64,000 bases of DNA. Origin: Vibrio pomeroyi. Its GTDB lineage: Bacteria > Pseudomonadota > Gammaproteobacteria > Enterobacterales > Vibrionaceae. The translations under genes and the position numbers were made by a program. Location of the stretch: assembly GCA_041879425.1 (NCBI GenBank), contig CP090854.1, positions 2,046,001 to 2,110,000 of the forward strand, written 5' to 3'. The notes below the pieces were generated by a model. That model ran no database searches. It had not been told where the DNA came from and was given only the letters and a program-made list of their open reading frames with translations. Below, in pieces: positions 9,801-20,900 of this stretch (positions are counted from its first letter, which is position 1; each line of letters starts with the position of its first letter).

Positions 9801-10359
9801 TAGGGCAAACAGTTAGCATAGTTTTGTAAACTGTTTTTGTACGAATAACATTATAAGTATCAAGGACGTGGGGATGATGGCTAAAGCTTCCTATCCTATA
9901 ACTCCATCCATCACTGTGTGTATATGGAATTTTCGTCCTAGAATCGAGATCAACCGTCAGCTTATTATTAATGAAAAGTGAATAAGGAATATAAGGATCC
10001 ATCTCCATGGCATCGAACGCCCAAAACGTATTTGCTAGATTCGTCTCGCGCAGATCTTTTTTACACTTGGTTGAATTAATAGATGAATAACCTGATGGAC
10101 AGCGATAACTTACTTGTTTAGTTATTTTTTTAATACAACTCTGTTTGTTGGGGCTCATACTGTACCCGGCATCACACTTTAATGATGCTGGTTTTAAACA
10201 ACTAATGCCTTGTTTATCAAACTCAGAGGGGCAAGTATGGTAAACAAACTCCTCTCCAAATGGATAAGGCGCATTATTATCAGTGGTCCTAGCCAACCCC
10301 GGCTGTATTATTAAGAGCGTAAAAAGCCCTACCAAACTGCGTTTAGTATATTTCATCAT
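6859..10359 (-). CDS. Large exported Cys-rich/helical protein with TcA-like C-terminus (copy 1, intact)
   Basis: 1166 residues. A signal peptide (about 1-24) leads into a region of about 210 residues with repeated Cys motifs (CPSGYT..G..C.K). Residues 240-900 are mostly helical and coiled-coil-like. The last 200 residues are beta-rich and end in LEGLDDIELIIKHRYYSR. That ending, with a preceding ASGWRLSVKL, resembles the TcB-binding end of Tc toxin A subunits (SG-T-L-L...L.DIILHIRYT.R). A real TcA is about 2,500 residues and has no signal peptide, so this would be a reduced exported relative. No database family is recognised with certainty. The neighbouring SpvB/RHS gene supports a Tc-like role. 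A Fur box lies 285 bases upstream, suggesting iron repression. Confidence 0.8.
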   Translation of the reverse strand: MMKYTKRSLVGLFTLLIIQPGLARTTDNNAPYPFGEEFVYHTCPSEFDKQGISCLKPASLKCDAGYSMSPNKQSCIKKITKQVSYRCPSGYSSINSTKCKKDLRETNLANTFWAFDAMEMDPYIPYSLFINNKLTVDLDSRTKIPYTHSDGWSYRIGSFSHHPHVLDTYNVIRTKTVYKTMLTVCPSGYTKSGSRCTKTVTKPVVKHCPSGSLNSGRCVVSPLRHSPIEETMATLYPRYSNDAAQQNAAAFRYLDNMFTLDPELGDIVSTMSSEGLSQDFSKLWVNADKSTADNALEVVEGFAALQPDLPYLKEILLDIYYDRAAAEFILANRSIDQARIDWVNDADVSVASLERSRQNAVEILQRSLNEYWSLIDNHPQAYVTQLPQRDLQSARYLNGQGQHSPIFEGEALVVGYKDALLVYQMMNTLLEQQVHLSKLKAVYANTDTMQALAIEAQTLLNSVMSKATQLELLLGSDAQVSAMLVAEQAKLNSLAMKLGSVIQWLKGEGNYLGLPDDFILFLQGYKDQGNTVYDSFDAIKMLLKGSAYDVVPSAEKALQEAKNATANYRYQRDQFRQTFTNEQQALNNQLFKLLGCTVGQGDNLCASQTKAQRKGSLIAQQQQSIKAAKLGVERAQKARQTITGNITIEMERLEQEKQVNDAIDKIMVQFGQNELSLSQLLEAKRDGSSSGKAYVDISKLLKQDDLDTLDDFVSEAGNVDLSAVQAALASLKEDLKDVPRDDAIEYTQTLAVLERATIRGLERGLLDVNSKARIKALMLELKAAEVDIAKSMSYLAYEVERLAGFSAEAERLIAQLGENQQQQADRYYANPVHYSVLTKEALNAELAFAELQEWMFYAVQALEYKWQEAFVAPDKGFNRASVFKIQTIPQLVEYFKALQRFDDIRNLRTSQEATDTLSVKKHIFGYVDKLRGKTMWYPALDGSGEMLTADEAFKAKLAQLTQHIGQDQWLTIEFSTVKELPRSNFFQGPVVTDNDDLTCLVDAGTYLDKLDGIGINLQVSMDISGEEVTPAYLTYGGNNYMRSRTPGSLTDDETGIKDELVSYSTRFWDVSNGNFFAKDSYRQQMKANIMTDEESQSAFLNPTYAFKERSVAASGWRLSVKLGDRYGEIVDLEGLDDIELIIKHRYYSRNSETCGGGDSGPLILLR
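8321..8999. repeat. 679-bp block identical to 12380-13058
   Basis: Line-by-line comparison shows no difference between this block and 12380-13058 (constant offset 4059), while the flanking parts of the two paralogues differ every few to tens of bases. The edges are abrupt (first mismatches at 8320 and 9000). This indicates recent gene conversion or recombination. Confidence 0.9.
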
Positions 10360-10873
10360 TCTTCTTTTTATATTTAATTATGGTTAAGTAACTTTAAATC
10401 ATCGGCTACTGCTTGCTCCATTAAAACGCCCCATCATTTATTAAGTATGCCAACAGGTTTAATTAGGCATTCATCCTCTCTTGGCCAACTAAGTCGAAAA
10501 CCATAATAGGAGGCTTAAGAATAGTTAACCGAGTATTTTTATGGGATGAACACCCAACAACAAAACAATAACTAAAAACAATCGAGTTACATTTAATAGA
10601 TTGCAAATTATCCACACAACTAAATAACGCATCAATAATTATTGATAATGATTATCATTAACATGACTTTTGTTGCATTTATTCACGATAAAAATGATAG
10701 ATAAAACAATAAAAACCAGAACACAATACTGATATTGAACTCATGTATTAATGTTTTATGGAGATATTTACTATTAGGAAGGACTGGGTATTGATATACA
10801 ACACTCAGTGTTGAAATAAGGTTATTCTTCAAATTTAACTTAGAATGAGAAATTGATTTTTCGATATAAAAAA
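10360..10873. other. Intergenic control region of the intact mini-Tc A-like gene
   Basis: About 510 AT-rich bases between the two paralogues. It holds the Fur box at 10644-10662 and otherwise no ORF. The distance from the Fur box to the 10359 start implies a leader of up to about 250 bases, or a second nearer promoter that I cannot identify. Confidence 0.5.
10644..10662. promoter_or_regulatory. Fur box
   Basis: GATAATGATTATCATTAAC matches the 19-bp consensus GATAATGATAATCATTATC at 17 of 19 positions. It lies upstream of the intact large gene (minus strand, start 10359). Iron-bound Fur would repress, giving toxin expression under iron limitation. Confidence 0.8.
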
Positions 10874-10897
10874 GAGCCTCATAAAACTATGAGGCTC
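10874..10897 (-). terminator. Intrinsic terminator of mini-Tc A-like copy 2
   Basis: GAGCCTCAT / ATGAGGCTC 9-bp stem with a 6-base loop, followed on the minus strand by TTTTTT. It is homologous to the terminator of copy 1. Confidence 0.85.
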
Positions 10898-12379
10898 ACG
10901 TTAGATTATCTTAGAAGCAGCAACGGGCCAGTGCCTCCCCCGCCACACGTCTCTGCATTTCGTGAGTAGTATCGGTGCTGAATAACAAGCTCGATATCAT
11001 CCAAACCTTCAAGGTCTACTATCTCACCGTATCGGTCACCCAACTTCACTGACAACCTCCAACCAGAAGCCGCGACGCTTCTCTCTTTAAAGGCATACGT
11101 CGGGTTCAAAAACGCCGATTGACTCTCTTCGTCTGTCATGATGTTGGCCTTCATTTGCTGACGATAGCTATCTTTTGCGAAGAAGTTACCATTCGACACA
11201 TCCCAGAAACGCGTTGAGTACGACACCAGTTCATCTTTAATGCCCGTCTCACCATCGGTTAACGAGCCCGGTGTACGACTGCGCATATAGTTGTTGCCCC
11301 CGTACGTCAAGTAAGCTGGAGTAACGTCTTCACCAGAGATGTCCATACTCACCTGCAAGTTAATACCAATGCCATCCAACTTATCCAAGTAAGTGCCCGC
11401 ATCCGATAAACAGGTTAGGTCATCATTGCCTGCAACGACTGGCCCTTGGAAGAAGTTCGAGCGTGGTAACTCTTTCACTGTACTGAACTCTACCGTTAAC
11501 CATTGGTCTTGACCGATACGTTGAGTCAGTTGGGTTAACTTGGCTTTAAACGCTTCATCCGCCGTCAACATATCACCGCTGCCATCCAAAGCCGGGTACC
11601 ACATCATTTTGCCTCGAAGCTTATCCACATAACCGAAGATGTGCTTTTTAACAGACAGAATATCCGTCGCCTCTTGACTGCTTCTTAGATTACGAATGTC
11701 ATCAAAACGCTGTAATTCCTTGAAGTATTCAATCAGCTGTGGGATATTTTGAATTTTAAATACCGACGCGCGATTAAACCCTTGCTCTGGGGAAATAAAG
11801 GCTTCTTGCCATTTGTACTCTAGCGCTTGAACGGCATAAAACATCCACTCTTGCAGCTCTGCAAACGCCAACTCGGCGTTCAATGCTTCTTTTGTCAGTA
11901 CACTGTAATGTACTGGGTTAGCATAGTAACGGTCCGCCTGTTGTTGCTGGTTTTCGCCCAGTTGCGCAATCAGTCGCTCAGCATCCGCACTGAACCCTGC
12001 TAACCTTTCAACTTCATAAGCCAGGTAGCTCATCGACTTCGCGATGTCTACTTCTGCCGTTTTTAACTCTAACATAAGCGCTTTGATGCGCGCCTTAGAA
12101 TTAACGTCAAGTAACCCGCGCTCAAGGCCTCGAATGGTTGCACGCTCTAACACCGCCAAAGTTTGTGTGTACTGAATGGCGTCATCACGCGGCACGTCTT
12201 TTAGGTCCTCTTTTAAGCTGGCCAGCGCTGCTTGCACCAATGACAAATCTACGTTGCCCGTTTCGGTAACAAAGTTATCCAGAGTATCTAAATCTTCCTG
12301 TTTCAATAACTCACTAATATCGACAGTGACTTTGCCTGACGATGAACCATCGCGCTCCGCATCTCGTTTCGCTTCAAGC

Positions 12380-13058
12380 AACTGACTCAACGACAACTCA
12401 TTCTGACCAAACTGCACCATGATTTTATCAATCGCATCATTAACTTGCTTCTCTTGCTCAAGACGCTCCATCTCAATGGTGATATTGCCTGTGATGGTCT
12501 GGCGTGCTTTTTGTGCTCTTTCGACGCCCAGCTTCGCCGCTTTAATGCTTTGTTGCTGTTGGGCTATTAAGCTGCCTTTTCTCTGCGCTTTTGTCTGACT
12601 CGCACACAGATTGTCGCCTTGCCCCACAGTACAACCCAGCAGCTTAAACAGCTGGTTATTCAGCGCTTGCTGCTCGTTGGTAAAGGTCTGTCTGAACTGG
12701 TCACGTTGGTAGCGGTAGTTCGCGGTCGCGTTTTTCGCCTCTTGCAGCGCCTTCTCTGCCGATGGTACTACGTCATACGCGCTGCCTTTGAGTAACATTT
12801 TAATCGCATCAAACGAGTCATAAACGGTGTTGCCTTGATCTTTGTACCCTTGCAGGAACAAGATAAAATCATCCGGAAGCCCTAGGTAGTTACCCTCGCC
12901 TTTTAACCACTGAATCACTGAGCCCAGTTTCATCGCAAGGCTATTCAGCTTCGCCTGCTCTGCAACCAACATTGCGCTTACTTGCGCATCGCTGCCTAAT
13001 AACAGCTCAAGCTGCGTGGCTTTCGACATCACACTGTTGAGCAGAGTTTGCGCTTCTA
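12380..13058. repeat. 679-bp block identical to 8321-8999
   Basis: Second copy of the identical block within the split paralogue; see the copy at 8321-8999. The encoded segment is the central helical region (about residues 450-680). Confidence 0.9.
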
Positions 13059-14050
13059 CCGCTAACGCTTGCATTGTGTCGGTATTCGCGTCCACCGCTT
13101 TGAGCTTACTCAGGTGCAATTGCTGCTCTAGCAGGGTGTTCATCATTTGATACACCAGCAGAGCGTCTTTGTACCCCACCACCAAGGCTTCATCTTCATA
13201 AATTGGAACGTATAGACCTTGAGCATTGAGATATCGCGCACTGTGTAAATCACGCTGCGGTACTTGTGTCACATACGCTTGTGGGTGATTATCGATAAGC
13301 GACCAGTACTCATTCAAGCTACGCTGTAAAATATCAACGGCGTTCTGGCGATGCTGTTCAAGAATAATCGCTGAAAACTTATCATCACTTATCCAATAAA
13401 TTCTGGCTTGGTCAATCGAACGATTAGCTAAAATAAATTCGGCAGCCGCGCGGTCGTAGTAAATATCAAACAGTATCTCTTTAAGGTAAGTTAAATCAGG
13501 CTGCAGTGCTGCAAAGCCTTCCACCACCTCAAGGGTATTGTCGGCTGTCGATTTGTCTTCACTGGCCCATAGCTTCGAAAAATCTTGGCTCTGCTGCTCA
13601 GAGCTCATCGCAGACACAATCTCGCCTGATGCTGGATCTGAGGTAAACATGCTATCCAGGTATCGGAATGCAGCTGACTGTTGTTGTTCAGTGTCATTAG
13701 AATAACGCGGGTACAACGCCGCCATCGTCTCTTCGATAGGAGATCTTCTTAACGCAGACTGGGATAAGGTAACTAGACAATGGTTATTAGTTAAACTGCC
13801 CTCACGACAATACTTGACTGCTGCCTTAGTTAAAATTCTATTACATGTACTTCCCGTTTTGGTATATCCGCTAGGACAATGACTCAACAGGGGTTTGTTG
13901 CCTTCTTTTTTTCTAACAACTTCAGCTCCCTGCCCTCTATCATAACTCCATCCATCAGAGTGTCGATAAGGTAAATGGCGCACATAATTAGTAATTCGCG
14001 ATCCCTTCCACTTGATACGATAGTAGCTAGGGCGATCTTGGTCACGACTA

Positions 14051-14059
14051 GGGGGGGGG
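14051..14059 (-). repeat. Poly-C (C9) homopolymer in the 5' part of a coding region
   Basis: Nine consecutive G on the plus strand are nine C in the coding sense, directly preceding an in-frame TAG. Eight (or eleven) Cs would restore the reading frame. Tracts of this length slip readily during replication and are typical contingency loci. Confidence 0.85.
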
Positions 14060-14413
14060 AGTAACGTGCTCTATACTGGAGCTTCCATAGTGTTTTTCAA
14101 TAATGGTCCCTCGGCACGAATTATTCTGCATTCGAAACCCGGAAGGACAAGAGTACGTTACGCTTTGATTTATACTTGTCGAGCAGCGTTGCTTATCTGA
14201 ACTAAGGTTATATCCATTATCACATTTAGCTAAAACTGGTTTTGTGATTTTTTTTGTACAACTTAACCCTTGTTTATCAAACCCAGAAGGACAAGTGTGA
14301 TAAACAAACTCATCACCAAATGGATAAGGTGTATTATTGGCGGCCTGAGCCCCCCCTGATGGTATTATTAAGAGCGTAAAAAGCCCTACCAAACTGCGTT
14401 TAATATAATTCAT

Positions 14414-14932
14414 AATTATTCTTTTATTTATTGACGATTGAAACAATAAAGACAAAACCATTAGCTCTGTCATATCTTAAAGTTGCCTTATTTATACCCT
14501 GCCCTGTCTCTCCCTCTATAAAAACATCACTAAAGAACCCTGTTAAATAACAAAAAGCTCAATACAAGAAACCCCCTATAAATAACAAAATCAGATTTAT
14601 ATTAATTATGGATATTACACCACAACCAATATACAATCATTATGTTTTATAAATTCACTAAAAATAAAACCACCCTAAGGATCAGCATCAAAAACAGCTA
14701 ACTTGAACGCATATTTTTCTAGCTTGGCTTAGCAACAGATGAATCAATCTCAATGCACGCTAAAGAACGGAACCACTCAAGCATAGTAACTTACTGACGG
14801 TTCCTAAAATTCTTAAAAAACGCCAGAAAACAATACTTACTCAGTATACAACTCACACTTTATATGCAATTGCTTGTATATTTAATTGATGGAATTTATA
14901 TTTCCCTGACTTTTATAAACTCAGAGATATAA
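14414..14932. other. Divergent intergenic region between mini-Tc A-like copy 2 and the SpvB/RHS gene
   Basis: About 520 AT-rich bases that must hold both divergent promoters. No Fur box like that of copy 1 is visible here, so copies 1 and 2 appear to be controlled differently. No ORF or strong hairpin was recognised. Confidence 0.45.
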
Positions 14933-17900
14933 ATGAAAATTTTAGCCTATTCGATAGGAATGATGTTGGCTGGTTTAACGACTTGCGCTCTCGCCAATGA
15001 ACCAAGTGCGGTATCACCTACTGTTATTTCTTTGCCAACCGGCCCCGGAACGATACAAGGGCTTGGAGAGGGATTTAATACCCAATTAAACACGGGTACT
15101 AGCCAAGACAAACTGAATTTTAGCTTACCAACGGGCCGTAACCAGGTGACGCCTGAATTGTCGATTACTTACGACAGTGGTTATGGCAATGGTTTGGTCG
15201 GCATTGGGCGACGCTTGAGCATGCCTTATATACAACGTCAAACCGTGGATGGCCTGCCAAGTTACGACGCTAGCAACCCCGATGTTTTTGTGAATCATGA
15301 AGGGCAAGAGCTCGTTCATATTGGAAGCAATGAATACCGCGCCAAAATTGAAGGGCAATTTGTAAAATACCAAAAATTACCTGATGGCTGGCGAATGACT
15401 TTAGCCAATGGCAGTGTCTGGTTATTAGGACAAAACAGTAACGCACAACACCATGACAAAAGTGGAAACAAGGTTTTTCAGTGGTTTATCGAGAGCATGA
15501 CCGATACTAATGGTAACCGAATTAATTACCACTATGACTCACTTGATAGCAGCCAAGCGGTATACTTAACGCAAATTGACTACAATGACGGCGCGAGTGT
15601 GGTTGAGCTGTCTTATGAACCAAGACCCGACCCCATCGTTTCTTACTTACCAACGTATGAATTGACCAAAGCGCTCCGCTTAAAAAAGATAGCCACTTTT
15701 AACAAGCAAAATCCGGTAATGTCTTATCAATTTGACTACGAGGCAGCTTCAGATTGGCAGACTCTATCTCGCTTATCACAAGTATCAAAAGTCGCGGCTA
15801 ACGGACAAGATAGCGCCCCTCCAACCCGCTTCCAGTATACCAACTTTGACCCAACGCTCGCGGCGTCGCATTACGTTCCTTCCGCTAAGTTGTTTCCTTT
15901 AAAGAGCCCAGATGTTGATTTTATTGATATCAATGCTGATGGTTTACCCGATGTTATTAACACGGGCTTTTCACCTCATCGCTATGCACTTAACCAAGGC
16001 AAAAACCCACAGGGGGAAGTTCAATTCTCTAAAATGGTGAAAATGAGCAGCCACTCTAGAAATAAACTCTCCAGCCAATATGTTAAATGGGGGGACTTAA
16101 ACGGTGACGGCAAAATCAATATGCTGAATGCGATCCGACGCAACAGTTATGTTTATGGATTAGATGAAAACTACAATTGGCAACAACAGGGCAATTTAGG
16201 CAATCAAACATTATCGATTAATAGCCCTAACGCTCGATTAATTGACATTAACCATGACAGATTAGCCGATGTCTTTGTGACCAACAGTAATTCAAGAAAT
16301 GGCGTTTTTGAACATACAGTTGCGATAAATAACGGGAACGGTTGGGATACGCCTATCAGTATGCCAATGCCCGAGCTCAGTGTGGGGGTTCCACTAGCAA
16401 AATCTACCTCTCATATGGCCGATATGAATGGAGATGGACTCAACGACTTAGTTCATATGGATCAAAAGTCGATGTACTTTTTCGCTGGCAAGGGAACGGG
16501 CGGCTATTCAGAGGCCATTCAGGTTGATAACATTCGCGAAATTGCGAAAAGTATCCACAATACGGATAAAGTTCAGTTTGCCGATTTAAACCATGATGGC
16601 CTTGCTGACCTTGTTTACTTTAATGGTTTCAAAGTCACTATTTGGCCAAGCAAAGGACTATCAGGGCCTCAAGAAACATTAGCTTTCGGTCGCCCTATCG
16701 AGTTTACGCACCCCGATAAAATCGCACCTTCTAAAACCAAACTGGCTGATATTGATGGCAATGGTGTTGTCGACATAGTGTGGTTTCGTCCTGGAAAATA
16801 TGAAAAATCCTTTACCTATTTATCAGTAATTCCAGGAAATTTACCGAACCAATTGCTTTCTGTCGATAATGGCATAGGGCAAACGTCAAGCATACAATAC
16901 ACAACCGTTGCTTCTGAGATGTTACGTGATGAAGAGCAAAACACCCCGTGGCAACATACCCTGCCTATGGCGATGCAAGTCGTCAAGTCAGTCACCACAA
17001 ACGATGCCAGTCGACCCGGCCAAGCATCGATAAAAAGTTATCAATACCGTGACGGCTTTTACTTTGCAAAAGAGCGTAAATTTGTTGGATTTCGCGACGC
17101 AACACAACGCGATTTCGCTTCAAAATCAGCACCGGAAAGTCAAACTCAGTATTCTTTTTTGTTGGGTCTTAAAGACGAAGCATTGCGCGGAAAGATATCG
17201 AAAATAGAAAAGAAAGATGCGGAAGGACGTCTATTCTGGCGAGAAACTTATCAGTGGTCTTCAAAGCGTTTATTTGACAGTTTCAACGATGACAAATTCG
17301 TCTCATTTGCAAGTAAAACACGCCAAGAGAAAACGCTGATTGAACAAGGGCGTGGAACCCCTATTACTCTTGCTTGGGATTACGCTTACGATGATTTTGG
17401 TAACTTGATCTATGAGCATGAACATGGACGCCTTGATGAGCGCTTTCAAGATCAGCGTGAAACCCATTGGCGCTACAGTGCGGAGAATGCAACGTCATTG
17501 GCCAACTGGCAATTACATCGCCCAATTGAAAAGACCATCAAAAATGCACAGGGCAAGCTTGTTGCAAAAACTCAGTGGTTTTATGACGATGAAAGCTTTA
17601 ATGCCGGTAACTTAGGTGAAGTGTCAACGGGCAACCTAACCGCAACTAAAAAATGGATTTCACCAAGTAAGAATAACCAATCTGTTTTTAGTCAACGTTC
17701 ACGCTACGACTCTTACGGTAACGCTACAGAATTCTTTGGCCCTCTTTATGGCGAGCAACCAGGGCATAAGGTTAGCGTGACTTATCAAGAGGGAATATAC
17801 CCAATAAAAGAGAGGCTACATTTGGGTGGCCAGAGCCTGGTTGCCAGTGCGAGTTACAACTCTTCATTGGGCGTGATGACCCAATTCGAAGATTTTAACC

Positions 17901-20900
17901 AACAGCAAACTCACATACAGTATGACGGCCTTGGTCGAGTCACCGATATCATAGCTCCGGGTGACAGTACTAGTGCGCCAACTCAATCGTTTGAATATCA
18001 TTACCAGCAAAATTTTGATGGCGTCATGGTTAACTGGATCCGCAGTTTACAGCGCCTTGAAAAAGATGGCCGCCATATTGAACGCCGCCAGTATTATGAT
18101 GGTGGTGGGCGTAATCTAATGAACGTAAGCCAAACGGAACAAGGCCCACGAGTCAGTTTGAAGAATAATTTCGATAGCCGTGGATTACTGGCCAGTGAAA
18201 GCATGCCTTACTTTTCGGCGAATATGGCTTTTCATTCAGGGACGGGGTCGCAAGTCATTCGAAACAAATACGATGCAACTAACCGCACAATCAGTAAATA
18301 CCTGCCAGCCACTGACTCACAAGGTGAAACGTTTACCTACAACGAGTACTTGCCTCTTAAGTCATGGGTACAAGATACCGCACAAACTGTTATCGGAGGC
18401 CAACACAGCGGAGCCGGTAAATGGTTAATATTTGATGGTCTTGGTCAATTACGAGAGGTAAAAGAATACGTTGGTGTTGATGTCAATGGTGAGCAAAGCA
18501 CTCTGCAAGACTGGACCACCCAGTATGAATATGATGCTCTCGATAATTTTACCCGCTTAACCGATGCGTTTGGCAATACCCGTACTATGCTTTATGACGG
18601 TTTAAGTCGCCAAACGTATCGAGACGACCCAAACCGTGGACAAGCGTGGTTTAACTATGATGCTGCGAGTAATTTAGTTGGTACCATAGATTCACGAGGC
18701 ATGGCACACACTTATCTTTATGATGGCCTTAGCCGACAACTTGAAGAGCGTTTCTATCAAGACCAAAGCGCTACCCCTGCAACAGGTTTTCATTCGCTGA
18801 TTCTCGATCCAACCAAAGGCCGTATCTCTAAGCAGTACCAATACGATAATAACCAAGATAAACAACTCCATCATTTAAAAGGCCGACTTGCACAAGTTAT
18901 CGATGAATCAGGGAGCAGTTGGTTTGGTTACGATCAAAATGGTCGTCGTACTGTTGAAAAACGCCAAATCAAAGCCTTTGGTCAACAATCGGATATTTAT
19001 ACAACTAAGCGCGCGTTTAATAGCGCCGGTAAACTAACACAACTGACTTACCCAGACAGTACTCATCTTGACTACCAATATGGTCAAGGCGGTGAATTAT
19101 TGGCGATGGGTAACATTGTAAACAACATTTCCTATAGTGCCTCTGCGCAATTAAGCCATGTTCAATACGGTAATGGCATGCGAAGTGATTATGAATACGA
19201 TGCGCTGAACCGACTCAAGAGCCGAGAGACCACTCGTCATTCGGACAGAACACATCTTCAGTCACTCAATTATCAGTATGATGAGGTATCGAACTTACTC
19301 GGCATCACCGACCAACGAACAGAGCAAGATAAAAAGACCATTGCCAAAGAACTAGGGATCGAGAATCAATATTCTGAGCTCGACCAAACGCGTTTTTATG
19401 ACTATGACGATTGGTATCGAATTGCACTCGAACAAAATAAGTTAAAGCTCACTCAATACCGTTTTGATCCAATTGGCAACCTTATTGCTAAAAACACCAA
19501 CGGTCCAATCCTAGGTGACAACAACTTAACTTTACGCTACGGCGGAAACACAGGCACTGGAGAAGATAAACGCTACAACCGACAAGGGTTACGCATAACC
19601 GATACAGCAGGACCACAAGCGCTCACCCATGCTGATGTAGGTATCAGTTATGATGCGGTAGGTAACCAGCTACGCTCAGGGAATCAACAATTTCAGTGGG
19701 ATCATGCGAACCGCTTGAAACAAGTCGATAACCCGAAAAACCAAGCAAAGTACGCCTATGACCACAACAACAAACGACGCCTCAAGGTGGTTAAAGACAG
19801 TAAAGGAAAGCTCACAACAACTTGGTATATCAGTGATGATGCTGAGATTCGTGAAGGTCAGCTGATCAAGTTTGCTCGTTTAGGTAGCCACCGTGTGGCC
19901 AAGACAAGCAAAAGTGATGACACCTTCACTCCAGAAGTTTATTATATTAAACAGCACCTTGGCTCAACAGAATTGACTGTGGACACTTCTGCTCAAGTCA
20001 TTAATGCGTTCAATTACGAACCATTTGGTGATGTGGAAGCTCAGTTTGGTCAATCCGATCAAACGGTTTATCGTTTTACCGATAAAGAGCAAGACAAAGA
20101 ATCTGGACTTGGTTATTTCTCGCAACGCTATATGAACCATAGCTACGGGCAATTCATCACCCCCGATCCTGTGTTTGCAAGAGAGGCCCGATTCACGGAT
20201 CCTCAACGCTGGTCACCTTACGCCTATGGGCGAGGCAACCCGCTGAGGTATAGCGACCCTACGGGGGAATTCATCAGTGACATTGCGAATGGGCGGTACG
20301 ATTTAGGTACTGTGGGTTATCATGAAACGATGTCAAAAATGGAAAGTATTGAGGCTAAAGCCCATGCAGAAACAATAAGTAACGCTAAAGCTAGTACAAA
20401 ACAAGCGGCAGAGGTTGCTTACCATGAAGCGTCTAAGCAAGTGAGTAATGCTGCCAGTGCTTTGCAAAGTGGGTGTGGTAACATTGCTAATGTTGCTGGG
20501 CATATATCTGCAGGTTCGGCCATTTTTGGTGCTGCAACATTTACTGCAGGGGGATTTCTAAACCCAGTGTCAGATTTAGCGTTAGCAAATGCGGCCCTGA
20601 CTGGTGGAATTTCGTTTGGTGCCACCGTATGCGAAGTAGGTGCTAGTTATGTATCCAACTCCCTGAATCAATCCAAAGCAACCCTGAGTGCGGCTTCTAT
20701 TATTGGACATGAGTTTGCGCAGTCTACAAATCCCAAGAAAGCAGCCATTGGTAATGCTGTTGGTCTTGCATCTTGGGCTGCTTCTAACCTATCTGGTCCC
20801 TCTAATACTGAACATGAAAATGATGGCGATCGTTCAAGTAATGGCAAGGGAGTAGATACGGCTAGTAAAACAAACACAGAAAGTACTACAGGTACTTCTA

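Larger units (their letters stand above)
10906..14413 (-). pseudogene. Large exported TcA-like paralogue (copy 2), split by a C9 tract; probably phase-variable, currently off
   Basis: Two open frames make one gene. The 5' part (14413 to 14048) has a signal peptide and Cys motifs, and stops at TAG right after nine Cs. The 3' part (up to 10906, open from near the tract; first GTG at 13983) continues the same protein in another frame. With eight Cs the frames join without a stop and give 1168 residues, against 1166 for the intact paralogue. Similarity to copy 1 covers both halves, and the C-terminal Tc-like ending (LDDIELVIQHRYYSRN) is kept. The start at 14413 aligns with the paralogue's signal peptide. 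The tract is absent from copy 1. Slipped-strand switching is the best reading; a fixed mutation or a sequencing error in the homopolymer is the alternative. Confidence 0.8.

Noticed and set aside
14414..14932. Second Fur box upstream of the off-phase paralogue or the RHS gene
   Set aside because: I scanned for GATAATGAT-like dyads and found none; AT-rich matches are weak.
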